Below are positions 1 through 7,126 of a stretch of DNA of 64,000 bases, piece by piece. Under the pieces are notes generated by a model that saw nothing but the letters and a program-made list of their open reading frames with translations, did not search any database and was not told where the DNA came from. The position numbers and the translations under genes were made by a program. This stretch comes from Caballeronia glathei (GTDB taxonomy: Bacteria > Pseudomonadota > Gammaproteobacteria > Burkholderiales > Burkholderiaceae): NCBI RefSeq assembly GCF_000698595.1, contig NZ_JFHC01000039.1, forward strand, positions 1-64,000, read 5' to 3'. How positions within the stretch are numbered: the stretch's first letter is position 1; every line of letters starts with the position of its first letter.

Positions 1-90
1 TACCGCGTCAGCGGTTTAGTTCAATACCGGTTATCGGCATTGAGATTGAGTCATTGACCCGATCCCTGTGCGCGAAGGCGTGCGTTCAGA

Positions 91-129
91 CAACTAAAGT
101 TGTTACGACTTTTCAACTAAGGTTGTTAC
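91..129. repeat. Tandem palindromic repeat CAAC-N4-GTTG
   Basis: Two near-identical 16-base units, CAACTAAAGTTGTTAC at 91-106 and CAACTAAGGTTGTTAC at 114-129, are spaced 23 bases start to start, about two helical turns. Each unit is itself an inverted repeat (CAAC-N4-GTTG). Same-face spacing of dyads is typical of a cooperative repressor operator, but no gene follows directly. Confidence 0.5.
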
Positions 130-838
130 TTCTGCGTTGGGCGGCTGACCGCCAGGGTCGAGCCATCCGAGGCGGACTCCATCGCAACGAAGATAAGTGC
201 GGTGGGCGAAATTTGACGTGCCCCGCAGATGTTTCGGACCCAATCCTTGTGCGTGGTGGAGTAGGGTGCGCGTCAGGCAACAGGCCGCGCCAGCCGTGGA
301 CGCGCCCGTCGGGGTAGCCTGAGGCAGCGCTCGGTCAGCAAGCGATACGTTTGGACGCGGCCCATTCCGCAGGCCGGTTTGATCTGGATGTCGGTCGCGC
401 CCCCGAGGTACAGGAGTATCGGTGCACTCGCGCTGTCGGTAGAGCGTACGCTTGAAAGCGAATTTTCGGCCTGAGCCAAGTGGGACAAGGAACTCCGCGA
501 AATTGTTCGTCGCACAACGATAGTAACAATCTTAATTGCGGGAGCGGTCACAGCCGCTCACACGCTTAAAACTTTTCATCGACGACCTATTGCAGGTAGA
601 AAGGCGCCGCACGAGCGTCGCAAAATTTATCCACTTTTCCCGCCGTTCGACGCTGCTGCCGCGAGGGTGGTAGAGCGCATCGGTCACGCCCTGCCGATGT
701 CAATAGGGACAGATCATCTGTCCGAGTTGTAGCGCCATTTGTCCAACCGGGACCCGCGACTGTTGGGGTGCGATAGCGCGGACCGTAACTGCCGCGGGGG
801 CAGAGGGCACGGAGGAGCTTCTCGCGGGTCAGGCATGA

Positions 839-844
839 TATAAT
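839..844 (+). promoter_or_regulatory. Consensus -10 box abutting the toxin start codon
   Basis: A perfect TATAAT lies only five bases upstream of the ATG at 850. A transcript from it would begin at or within a few bases of the start codon, so the gene is probably read as a leaderless mRNA. There is no Shine-Dalgarno sequence directly before the ATG and no convincing -35 box at the usual distance. Confidence 0.45.
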
Positions 845-849
845 AAGTC

Positions 850-1146
850 ATGGCTGAAACGAAAATCTATGATGATCGCCACGTCATCACAAAGCGACGG
901 GGCAACGGGGAGTTGAGGCGTGAAGTGTGGGTCGACTCAAGCGGCAGCGTAACGCGCTACAACCTCGCCTACATCAATCGTGAGCTGTATCAAGGCGACA
1001 ACGGGCGAGTCGTGGGCTACGACAACGCGAATGGTTACCATCATCGACACTATTTCGGAACCGTGGAACCCATCGATTTCGTCAGCTTTGAAGATATCGA
1101 GGACCAGTTTGCGCGTGACTGGACCGCATTGCGGAGTAAATCATGA
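850..1146 (+). CDS. TumE-type (DUF6516) putative toxin
   Basis: A 98-residue soluble protein without signal peptide or membrane segment. It matches the TumE/DUF6516 pattern as I remember it: an N-terminal basic strand (KRRGNGELRREVWVD), a central NREL.QGDNGRVVGYDN stretch and a Tyr/His-rich segment (GYHHRHYFG) before an acidic tail. TumE family members are toxins of type II toxin-antitoxin systems paired with a helix-turn-helix antitoxin, and the next gene is just that, overlapping by four bases (ATGA). Family membership is from motif memory and the toxin role is inferred from the pairing. Confidence 0.6.
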   Translation: MAETKIYDDRHVITKRRGNGELRREVWVDSSGSVTRYNLAYINRELYQGDNGRVVGYDNANGYHHRHYFGTVEPIDFVSFEDIEDQFARDWTALRSKS

Positions 1147-1517
1147 ACAAGACCTATATCGGAACCGGCACTGAAGCTGACTTTTTCGCGCGCGGCAAAC
1201 GCATCGCGCAGAAGGTCGACCGTGGTGAGCCGCTTATGGAAACCCGGATTCTCACGTTCGAGGACCCGGCCGATGTCGCGCAACTGCTCACGCAGGCTCG
1301 TATAGGACTGTTTCGCGCGATCAAGGCCGAACCCGCATCAATCACGAGCATTGCGGCGCGCCTGCACCGCGATCGCAGCGCCGTAAAACGCGACGTGGAC
1401 GCGCTGCTTGCCGCAGGCCTCGTATCGGTCGAAACGACGGTGAACGCGGGCCACGGAACGCACAAGGTCGTCCGTGCGGTCGCTTCGCGTGTCGACCTAC
1501 ACGTGATGATTGACTGA
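1143..1517 (+). CDS. HTH antitoxin/repressor paired with TumE-type toxin
   Basis: A 124-residue protein translationally coupled to the toxin candidate (ATGA overlap at 1143-1146). Residues about 55-105 form a MarR/winged-helix-like segment: ITSIAARLHRDRSAVKRDV is a good helix-turn-helix, followed by LLAAGLVSVETTVN as a wing. In TumE-type pairs the second, HTH-containing gene is the antitoxin and autorepressor. Acting as neutraliser and as repressor of the TATAAT promoter is inference from the family. No separate promoter is visible, so the two genes are probably always co-transcribed. Confidence 0.6.
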   Translation: MNKTYIGTGTEADFFARGKRIAQKVDRGEPLMETRILTFEDPADVAQLLTQARIGLFRAIKAEPASITSIAARLHRDRSAVKRDVDALLAAGLVSVETTVNAGHGTHKVVRAVASRVDLHVMID

Positions 1518-1549
1518 AGCAAGCGAGTGGAGCGCCAAACAACGGCGCA

Positions 1550-1834
1550 TCACTCGGTCAAGCGCATGGAACCCGCGTCTGTGCCCGCCCAATCCCGAGG
1601 TAGGCGGTCGAGACCGATATGTTCGCAGAAGTATGAGATAAAAGATCCTGCACTTTCATAGATCCGTTTGGCGCTGTCACTTGAGAGAAGGCGATACCGG
1701 AAATCGGGCTGGTCCGCGGTGGTGAACGGACTAGGCTTGATGTTGCGGCCCGCGAGGCCTTTGCAAAGCTTAAGCCAATCTCCGCTCGCAATGGCCGGCG
1801 AAGAATCAAACGGTAGACCAATCGTTTGTGGCAT
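1550..1834 (-). CDS. Small hypothetical protein
   Basis: A 94-residue frame whose composition looks protein-like (for example RLLSSDSAKRIYESAGSF), unlike the Arg/Ser-rich shadow frames around it. I do not recognise a family, signal peptide or membrane helix. No strong Shine-Dalgarno sequence precedes the ATG at 1834. It lies between the toxin-antitoxin pair and the LysR gene, both reading in other directions, so it would be a single-gene unit. It may equally be a remnant. Confidence 0.3.
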   Translation of the reverse strand: MPQTIGLPFDSSPAIASGDWLKLCKGLAGRNIKPSPFTTADQPDFRYRLLSSDSAKRIYESAGSFISYFCEHIGLDRLPRDWAGTDAGSMRLTE

Positions 1835-2046
1835 TGCACTCAGCCGTCCCGTTTTCTATCGCGGTCAGCCCGTGTGGTGCGCCACGCCGGCGGCGGCAGA
1901 CCGACCCATTGCTGCCGATCGGGTTCTTAGGGTTACGATGGCTCATATCGGACTGAACCGGTCATCCCGCATCGGCGGGTTGTCACGCAGACCGCCCTCT
2001 GGAGCAGTGCGGCAAATGAGCCGCGAGAATGAAATAAGTGCCGCGC

Positions 2047-2955
2047 TCAGGCTAATCGGCCTTGCTCACCAAGCTCCACGAGGGTATCAACGACGTGCCG
2101 TACTTTTGGTCGCAAATGCGCCACCTTCGGCCAGACAGCATGCACGTCGATGAGCTCGCATGAGATGTCATCGAGCACGGAGCGAAGCGCCCCTGTCTCC
2201 AAGTGCGGCCTCACCAATGACATCGGCATTTGGCAGAGCCCTAAGCCAGCAAGAGCCGCCTCAACAATGGAGTCACCATCGCTTATCTGATGGGTTCCCG
2301 GAGGTGAGATGCGCTTCGCCTCACCGCCGACGTGTACTCGCCACGACAAAGGCTGTCCGCGTCTATACCCGACGATGCACGCGTGGTTGTCGATGTCCTC
2401 AAGCTGGTGAGGTGTGCTGTGCTGCGCAAGATAATCCGGCGACGCCGCAATCACCATGCGTTGGCTGGTGAGTCGGCGTGCAACGAGACCGCTTGAACTT
2501 TGAAGTTCGCCGAAACGAACAACGAGGTCGACGCCTTCCTCAATCGGGTCGATGAGATAGTCAGAAAACGTCATCGTGAACTGCATGTCGGGATTGCCCC
2601 GTGCAATGTTCAGCAAAATTGGAACGAGTATGCGGCGCCCGAATGCCGCTGGCATGTCGATGCGTAGCCGACCGACCGGACGATGGAGCTCCGGCCCAAG
2701 CGCTGTTTCTGCCGTCGAGATTTCATCAAGCGCTGAGGCACACGCGGCGAAGTACGCTTCGCCATCGGCTGTGAGGGAAATGCTTCGGGTTGTACGGTGG
2801 AATAACTGAGCGCCCAAGCGCTCCTCCAGCTTCGCAATCGCTTTTCCAACAGCAGACTTTGTTAGACCGAGCTGCTCGGCGGCATCCGTGAAACTGCGCG
2901 ACCGGGCAGCGGTGACGAAAATAACAATTCCGCTGAAACTGTCGACCTGCGCCAT
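2047..2955 (-). CDS. LysR-family transcriptional regulator
   Basis: About 302 residues. The N-terminal winged helix-turn-helix (residues about 10-65) shows the family pattern SRSFTDAAEQLGLTKSAVGKAI followed by LEERLGAQLFHRTTRS. The rest is the periplasmic-binding-protein-like effector domain, including VDLVVRFGEL and the FTMTFSD strand. I chose the ATG at 2955 because the residues upstream of it (from 3027) do not fit the family N-terminus and run through the inverted repeat at 2959-2996. It lies downstream of, and in the same direction as, the inositol-dehydrogenase-like gene, with its own operator-like dyad. Its effector is not evident; it could regulate the hydroxyquinol operon or a distant target. 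Confidence 0.85.
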   Translation of the reverse strand: MAQVDSFSGIVIFVTAARSRSFTDAAEQLGLTKSAVGKAIAKLEERLGAQLFHRTTRSISLTADGEAYFAACASALDEISTAETALGPELHRPVGRLRIDMPAAFGRRILVPILLNIARGNPDMQFTMTFSDYLIDPIEEGVDLVVRFGELQSSSGLVARRLTSQRMVIAASPDYLAQHSTPHQLEDIDNHACIVGYRRGQPLSWRVHVGGEAKRISPPGTHQISDGDSIVEAALAGLGLCQMPMSLVRPHLETGALRSVLDDISCELIDVHAVWPKVAHLRPKVRHVVDTLVELGEQGRLA

Positions 2956-2958
2956 ATT

Positions 2959-2996
2959 CTGCCCTATTGAAGAGTTGCATTCTCCATATAGGGCAG
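2959..2996. promoter_or_regulatory. Inverted repeat upstream of LysR gene
   Basis: CTGCCCTAT at 2959-2967 is matched by its exact complement ATAGGGCAG at 2988-2996, with a 20-base spacer. It sits immediately before the LysR start codon at 2955, where autoregulatory operators of this family often lie. Confidence 0.45.
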
Positions 2997-3051
2997 TCAG
3001 CCCGATATTGTCAACCTCGATCGCCATAGGCTTTCGCGAGGCGGCTAATTG

Positions 3052-4044
3052 TCAGATTTTGACCGCGCAACCTGAGTCAGCTGCCTGCATCGCCGCGTTC
3101 GCAATGCGCAGCGCGCGGATACCGTCCCTAGGCGTTGCCGGCATCGGTGCGCTGTGTTCGAGTGCGGTGAGGAAACGGTCGAGTTCGACTCTGTATGAAG
3201 CTGCATGTCGCTCGAGGAAGAAGTTGAGGAGCGGCTCACGGGCTTCAGTCCTTTCGCTCGTCCAACGGCGCAGGGTTGATGGGCGATGGTTCTCGTTCAG
3301 TAGCATTCCCTTTGAACCGAACACTTCAAGACGTTGGTCGAAACCGTACACAGCCTGCCGGGAACCGTTGATATGACACTGCTTGCCTGACGCCGTGCGA
3401 AGTAAAACCATCACGCTGTCATAGTCCGGGAGCTCTTCCAGGCCCGGGTCGACCAGTCGATTGCCCATCGCCATCACTTCGACAGGGTCCTCGCCGAGCA
3501 GCCAGCGAGCCGTATCGAAATCGTGGATGGTCATGTCACGGAAAATCCCACCCGAGTGACGAAGGTATTCGCGCGGAGCAAGCCCCGGGTCGCGACTCGT
3601 GATGATGATTTGGCGGACATCGCCCACTTCGCCTTCATCGATAGCCTGCTTCAGGCGCATCGCGTCCGGGTCAAATCGACGATTGAACGCCAGCATCACG
3701 CGGCCATTGAGGCGCTCAATTTCCTCGACAGCCGCCAGCGCACGGCCCATATCGAGGTCGATGGGCTTCTCGCAGAGCACCGGCTTGCCCAACCGGACTG
3801 CTTGCAGTGTCAGGTCGATGTGTGTGTCGGTCGGCGTTCCGACAATAATCGCATCGACGTCCTCGCGGTCCACGACGGACTTGCAATCGAGCGAAGCATC
3901 GCAACCGAGGTCGGCGGCGAGCGCTTCGACGGCCTCCTTGTACGGGTCTGCAACGGCGACGAGCTTCACTCGGCGGTCTGCAGCAACGTTAGCGGCGTGG
4001 ATTTTTCCGATGCGGCCAGCACCAAGAACAGCAATTCGTAGCAT
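3052..4044 (-). CDS. iolG: Inositol 2-dehydrogenase-like Gfo/Idh/MocA oxidoreductase
   Basis: A 330-residue NAD-dependent dehydrogenase. The Rossmann motif AVLGAGRIGKIHA is at the N-terminus, the EKPID motif with the catalytic lysine is near residue 95, and the catalytic Asp/His motif DMTIHDFDTARW lies in the second half, a strong IolG signature. Family enzymes oxidise inositols or pyranosides at a ring carbon to a ketone using NAD. The ATG at 4044 is preceded by GGAGA at good spacing; the longer frame would begin with TTG. It follows the small DFGL protein and the SDR gene in the hydroxyquinol operon. That placement suggests a cyclic polyol or glycoside is oxidised in the same pathway, which is inference. 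Confidence 0.8.
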   Translation of the reverse strand: MLRIAVLGAGRIGKIHAANVAADRRVKLVAVADPYKEAVEALAADLGCDASLDCKSVVDREDVDAIIVGTPTDTHIDLTLQAVRLGKPVLCEKPIDLDMGRALAAVEEIERLNGRVMLAFNRRFDPDAMRLKQAIDEGEVGDVRQIIITSRDPGLAPREYLRHSGGIFRDMTIHDFDTARWLLGEDPVEVMAMGNRLVDPGLEELPDYDSVMVLLRTASGKQCHINGSRQAVYGFDQRLEVFGSKGMLLNENHRPSTLRRWTSERTEAREPLLNFFLERHAASYRVELDRFLTALEHSAPMPATPRDGIRALRIANAAMQAADSGCAVKI

Positions 4045-4108
4045 TTGAGTCTCCAATTATTCGTCGACGCATCAAGGTGCGCTGACTGTTCAAACTTGCC
4101 TTCAAAGT

Positions 4109-4396
4109 CTAAGACGTCCGTCGACGCGCCCTTGTCTTTACCGGCGCCTGTGCTTCCAACCAGCTCTCGTGCAGCTCAGCACCAGCACTGTCAGAGAGTT
4201 GCCGGCTAAGACGCAGGATGTCGTCGAGGCCAAAGTCCTGGACATCGGGAAGTCGATCGCCGCGCGCTGCGGCCACCGCGGTGGCGATGCGTAACGCATT
4301 CGAGCGCTCGTGCATCAATAATTCCAGTGCTTCGACAAGAAACGCTCGCTCTCCTGGCGAAACGTTAGAAGCAAGGAAGCGGTCATGAGCCGACAT
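4109..4396 (-). CDS. Small DFGL/DILRLSR protein, copy 1 (family unknown)
   Basis: A 95-residue helical protein I cannot assign. Its core, ERSNALRIATAVAAARG followed by PDVQDFGLDDILRLSR, is shared with the small protein at 54940-55143, where ERS, IA, VA, RG, PDV.DFGL and DILRLSR are conserved. The tail is Lys/Arg-rich (VKTRARRRTS). I chose ATG 4396, which has an AGGGA ribosome site, over the in-frame TTG at 4453 that overlaps the SDR stop. It sits between SDR and inositol-dehydrogenase-like genes, so it probably serves the pathway, perhaps as a partner or regulator; no function should be assumed. See findings. Confidence 0.6.
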   Translation of the reverse strand: MSAHDRFLASNVSPGERAFLVEALELLMHERSNALRIATAVAAARGDRLPDVQDFGLDDILRLSRQLSDSAGAELHESWLEAQAPVKTRARRRTS

Positions 4397-4449
4397 TCGC
4401 TGGTTCCCTGGACAGTTCGTACGAGAAAGCCGTTCGCTACCCGGCCCGT

Positions 4450-5253
4450 TCAAATAAGGCTTCGGATACTGCCGCCGTCGACGCCCCAGACCGCAGAAGT
4501 GACGAACGACGCGAGGTCTGATGCCATGAATACAATCACGTTGGCCACTTCGTCGGGCTGCCCCAGACGGTTGAGTGGCAAGTGACGCAAGGACAGTTCG
4601 TGCTCGACCGCGTCCTTGGGAGCCATACCGTGGAACTTGCCCATGGTGTCAGCGAAGCCGCCATCTTTCGTCCAGAACGGCGTCCAGACGGGTCCCGGTG
4701 CGACGGCGTTCACGCGAATCTTCGGCGCCTCGGCACGGGCAAGACCTTTCGTCAGGGCGAGCACTGCAGCCTTCGATGCCGAATAGTCAATCGGTACGGG
4801 TTCAGGCTGTCGTGCCAGGTCCGACGCGTTGTTGATGATGACCGCCTTCTCGCGGTTTCGCAGCACGGGCAGCAAATAGCGACAGGTCCGCACGTAACTC
4901 ATGAAGTTGAGATTCATTGTGAAATCCCAGTCCTCATCCGAGAGTTCGTCGAACGTGCGGACCTTACCGGCGCCGACGTTGTTCACCAGAACATCGAGCT
5001 GACCGTTGTATGACTTCAGGGCTGCGTCGACGCCGCTTTTCACCCCTTCGGCCGTGGACAAGTCCGCCTGCGCAATCGTCACGTTCGCGCCGAGCGCTCT
5101 GACTTCGGACTGGGCTTCGTTCAGCGCGTTGATGTCGATGTCGATGAGGCAAAGCCGCGCGCCTTCGCGTGCAAACCCCAATGCTGTAGCCCGTCCGATG
5201 CCTTGCGCAGCACCCGTGATGAGCACAATCTTTCCGTCAAGTCCTGTCTGCAT
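4450..5253 (-). CDS. SDR family NAD(P)-dependent oxidoreductase
   Basis: A 267-residue classical short-chain dehydrogenase. The cofactor motif TGAAQGIG is at residues 13-20, NNVG at 91-94 in place of the usual NNAG, and the catalytic set is Ser144, Tyr157 and Lys161 (YSASK). An acidic residue after the second strand (LIDID) suggests NAD rather than NADP. The ATG at 5253 has GGAGA upstream. It is in the hydroxyquinol operon, 147 bases after the YciI gene with a strong hairpin between them, and just before the DFGL protein. It would oxidise or reduce an alcohol or ketone intermediate of the pathway; the substrate cannot be read from the sequence. Confidence 0.85.
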   Translation of the reverse strand: MQTGLDGKIVLITGAAQGIGRATALGFAREGARLCLIDIDINALNEAQSEVRALGANVTIAQADLSTAEGVKSGVDAALKSYNGQLDVLVNNVGAGKVRTFDELSDEDWDFTMNLNFMSYVRTCRYLLPVLRNREKAVIINNASDLARQPEPVPIDYSASKAAVLALTKGLARAEAPKIRVNAVAPGPVWTPFWTKDGGFADTMGKFHGMAPKDAVEHELSLRHLPLNRLGQPDEVANVIVFMASDLASFVTSAVWGVDGGSIRSLI

Positions 5254-5350
5254 GATGTCTCCGTTCTAATGTTGTATGTCGGCGCCAGCGCTCACTGAAT
5301 CGGAGAGTATGGTCATCCGATACACCTCTCTCCGAGGACGAGCGTTTCCC

Positions 5351-5373
5351 GCTCCTCGCAGACTGCGAGGAGC
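5351..5373. terminator. Perfect 10-bp intercistronic hairpin
   Basis: GCTCCTCGCA at 5351-5360 pairs perfectly with TGCGAGGAGC at 5364-5373 around a 3-base loop. It lies between the YciI and SDR genes of one operon and has no T-run after it on the minus strand. It looks more like an mRNA-stabilising or processing element, or a partial attenuator, than a full terminator. Confidence 0.5.
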
Positions 5374-5400
5374 ACATTTACAAGCGATGAAGCAATGGTC

Positions 5401-5685
5401 CTAGCGGTTGTCTACCCGCTTGATGAATGGCCTGATGTCGACCGACGCCCAGATTCCTGCCTTGTTGAACGGGTCGGTATCGACGAACTTCTGGATCTCT
5501 TCGATGCCATCGGCTTCGTAGAGAAAGAAGCTGCCAATCATGGTTTGCCCGTCAGACTTTGTCAGCGGACCGGAAATAAGCGTCTTCACCGGTGCCGTCT
5601 GCAGGTACACTTTGTGGGCATCGTAGTTTTCAAGGCGGCGCTCAACCATGTTCGGATGGTCGAGGCAATAGACGGTGAAATGCAT
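5401..5685 (-). CDS. YciI family protein
   Basis: A 94-residue single-domain protein of the YciI/dimeric alpha-beta barrel type, which is related to muconolactone isomerase. It begins MHFTVYCLDHPN, has the SGPLTKSDGQTMIGSFFLYEA core and the DPFNKAGIWASVDIRPF ending characteristic of the family. A strong GGAGA ribosome site precedes the ATG. It lies 27 bases downstream of the maleylacetate reductase gene. Small barrels of this type in aromatic operons often act on lactone or enol intermediates, or are accessory; which applies here is unknown. Confidence 0.8.
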   Translation of the reverse strand: MHFTVYCLDHPNMVERRLENYDAHKVYLQTAPVKTLISGPLTKSDGQTMIGSFFLYEADGIEEIQKFVDTDPFNKAGIWASVDIRPFIKRVDNR

Positions 5686-5712
5686 TGTTGTCTCCTTGCT
5701 TAGGTTCTTGGG

Positions 5713-6789
5713 TCAGGCCGATGCCGCACTTGGTGCGACGCCGTCAAAGGCATTCTGCAAAAGCTCGAGAAGCGCGTCGCGCTCAATCGGACGCGGATTC
5801 CAATATGGGTTTGAGCTGGCAATGTCCGCGGCCTTCGATACGTCCTCAGCCGCCATGCCGATATCTTTCAGCCCGAGCGGTGCGCCGCAGCGTTTTGCAA
5901 GTTCGTAGATCCCAGTCGCGGCGTCATCAGAACCCAGTGCGCGTGCGATGCGCTTCATCGCTTCCGGTGCAGCCTGACGGTTGTATGCCAGTGCGTGGGG
6001 CAGGACGATGGTGTGGGTCTGTGCGTGAGGAAGATTCAAGCTGCCGCCCAGCGTGTGACACAACTTGTGATGAAGTGCCATGCCAACGCTGCCTAACACG
6101 GTTCCGCAGAGCCAGGCGCCATATTGAGCCTCGGCACGAGCCTCAACGTCTTGCGAGTCGGCGACGATTGCCGGCAACGCACGAGCAAGAGCGGCGATGC
6201 CTTCTTCCGCCATCAAACTGGTCACGGGGTTTGCGTCACGCGAATACAATGCTTCCGCTGCATGGGCGATCGCGTTGATTCCGCTGGTGACCGATAGCGC
6301 GACAGGGAGTGACATGGTCAGCTCGGCATCGTAAATCACCGTCTTCGGTAGAACCCGCGGGTCTGTACCGGTCTTCTTCAAGCCGGCGTCGGTGATGCCA
6401 TAGATGGGCGTCATCTCGCTGCCAGCGTACGTTGTTGGCACAGCAAGAATCGGAAGGTCCGACTCCAGCGCGATTGCCTTGCCCAGACCAATCGTCGAAC
6501 CACCGCCAACAGCGATTGCACAGTCTGCCTTTAGTTCGCGAGCCAGCGCACGTGCTTGCTTCGCCAGCTCGAGCGGCACATGCATGACCGCCCGGTCGAA
6601 TACTCCTGCGGCCCGTGCACCGAGGCGAGCCGCCACGGCTTCGCCCGTTTCCTTCTGTTCCGGGCTGCATAGAATGAGCGCCCGCTCCGACTTCAACCCG
6701 AGGACTTCACGCTCAAGGTGCTGTAGGCTACCGGGGCCAAACACGACTCGTGCGGCCCGCGCTTGATATACAAACTCACGCTTTTGCAT
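5713..6789 (-). CDS. Maleylacetate reductase
   Basis: A 358-residue member of the iron-containing alcohol dehydrogenase superfamily. The glycine-rich NAD motif GGGSTIGLGKAIAL and the PTTYAGSEMT motif are typical of maleylacetate reductases such as MacA and TfdF. The usual metal-binding aspartate is replaced (SGINAIAHAAEAL), as known for this metal-independent subgroup. It reduces maleylacetate to 3-oxoadipate with NADH. ATG 6789 has a GGAG site; upstream residues in the frame are out of character. It overlaps the end of the Dabb gene by 14 bases, implying coupling with the ring-cleavage dioxygenase two genes upstream. Confidence 0.9.
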   Translation of the reverse strand: MQKREFVYQARAARVVFGPGSLQHLEREVLGLKSERALILCSPEQKETGEAVAARLGARAAGVFDRAVMHVPLELAKQARALARELKADCAIAVGGGSTIGLGKAIALESDLPILAVPTTYAGSEMTPIYGITDAGLKKTGTDPRVLPKTVIYDAELTMSLPVALSVTSGINAIAHAAEALYSRDANPVTSLMAEEGIAALARALPAIVADSQDVEARAEAQYGAWLCGTVLGSVGMALHHKLCHTLGGSLNLPHAQTHTIVLPHALAYNRQAAPEAMKRIARALGSDDAATGIYELAKRCGAPLGLKDIGMAAEDVSKAADIASSNPYWNPRPIERDALLELLQNAFDGVAPSAASA

Positions 6790-7126
6790 GAACAAACTCC
6801 GCTTTACGCTCGGTGCACACACCAGCGTCTGCCTGGTAATCAACCTGGAATCGCGCGGTGCGCAGGTCTCCGAGCTCCCGGCGCACGCGCAAGTGTTCCG
6901 GATGCGACGCGTACGCTTCCAAGGCTTCCTGCGAGTCGAACTCGGTGACGAGAACCGCGTCGCATGCGTAGTCGACTCGGCTATGATCGAGCCCGACTTC
7001 AAGGTGACTCATTCCTGGAATCCTGCCCCGCAATCCTTCGAAGCTCGTTTTCACGCGGCTTGAAGCGGCCAGGCGCTCGGCCGGCGTGTCGCCCCGAACC
7101 CGCCACATGACGATATGCCGAATCAT
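6776..7126 (-). CDS. Dabb (stress-responsive A/B barrel) domain protein
   Basis: A 116-residue protein beginning MIRHIVMWRV and containing LEVGLDHS and the HPEHLRVRREL pattern near residues 75-85, the hallmark of Dabb ferredoxin-like barrels. Family members include polyketide cyclases such as olivetolic acid cyclase and many proteins of unknown role. The start overlaps the dioxygenase stop (ATGA at 7123-7126) and the end overlaps the maleylacetate reductase start. A role in handling an unstable ring or cyclic intermediate is attractive but inferred only from this tight packing. Confidence 0.8.
   Translation of the reverse strand: MIRHIVMWRVRGDTPAERLAASSRVKTSFEGLRGRIPGMSHLEVGLDHSRVDYACDAVLVTEFDSQEALEAYASHPEHLRVRRELGDLRTARFQVDYQADAGVCTERKAEFVHAKA

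Larger units (their letters stand above)
1..849. other. Non-coding or degenerate left end
   Basis: I see no intact gene here. On the minus strand at about 280-530 a reading frame contains LLYLGGATDIQIK and YRLLTERCL, which resembles the helix-turn-helix part of a large Mu/TniA-like transposase, but it is short and I cannot confirm it. A perfect palindrome, GGACAGAT-C-ATCTGTCC, lies at 707-723, followed by further GTCC/GGAC motifs up to about 755. These could be the end of a decayed mobile element. Tandem operator-like palindromes at 91-129 are listed separately. Confidence 0.4.

Noticed and set aside
5713..6789. Generic iron-containing alcohol dehydrogenase instead of maleylacetate reductase
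   Set aside because: The metal-binding Asp is replaced and the gene is coupled to an intradiol dioxygenase operon, which favours maleylacetate reductase.
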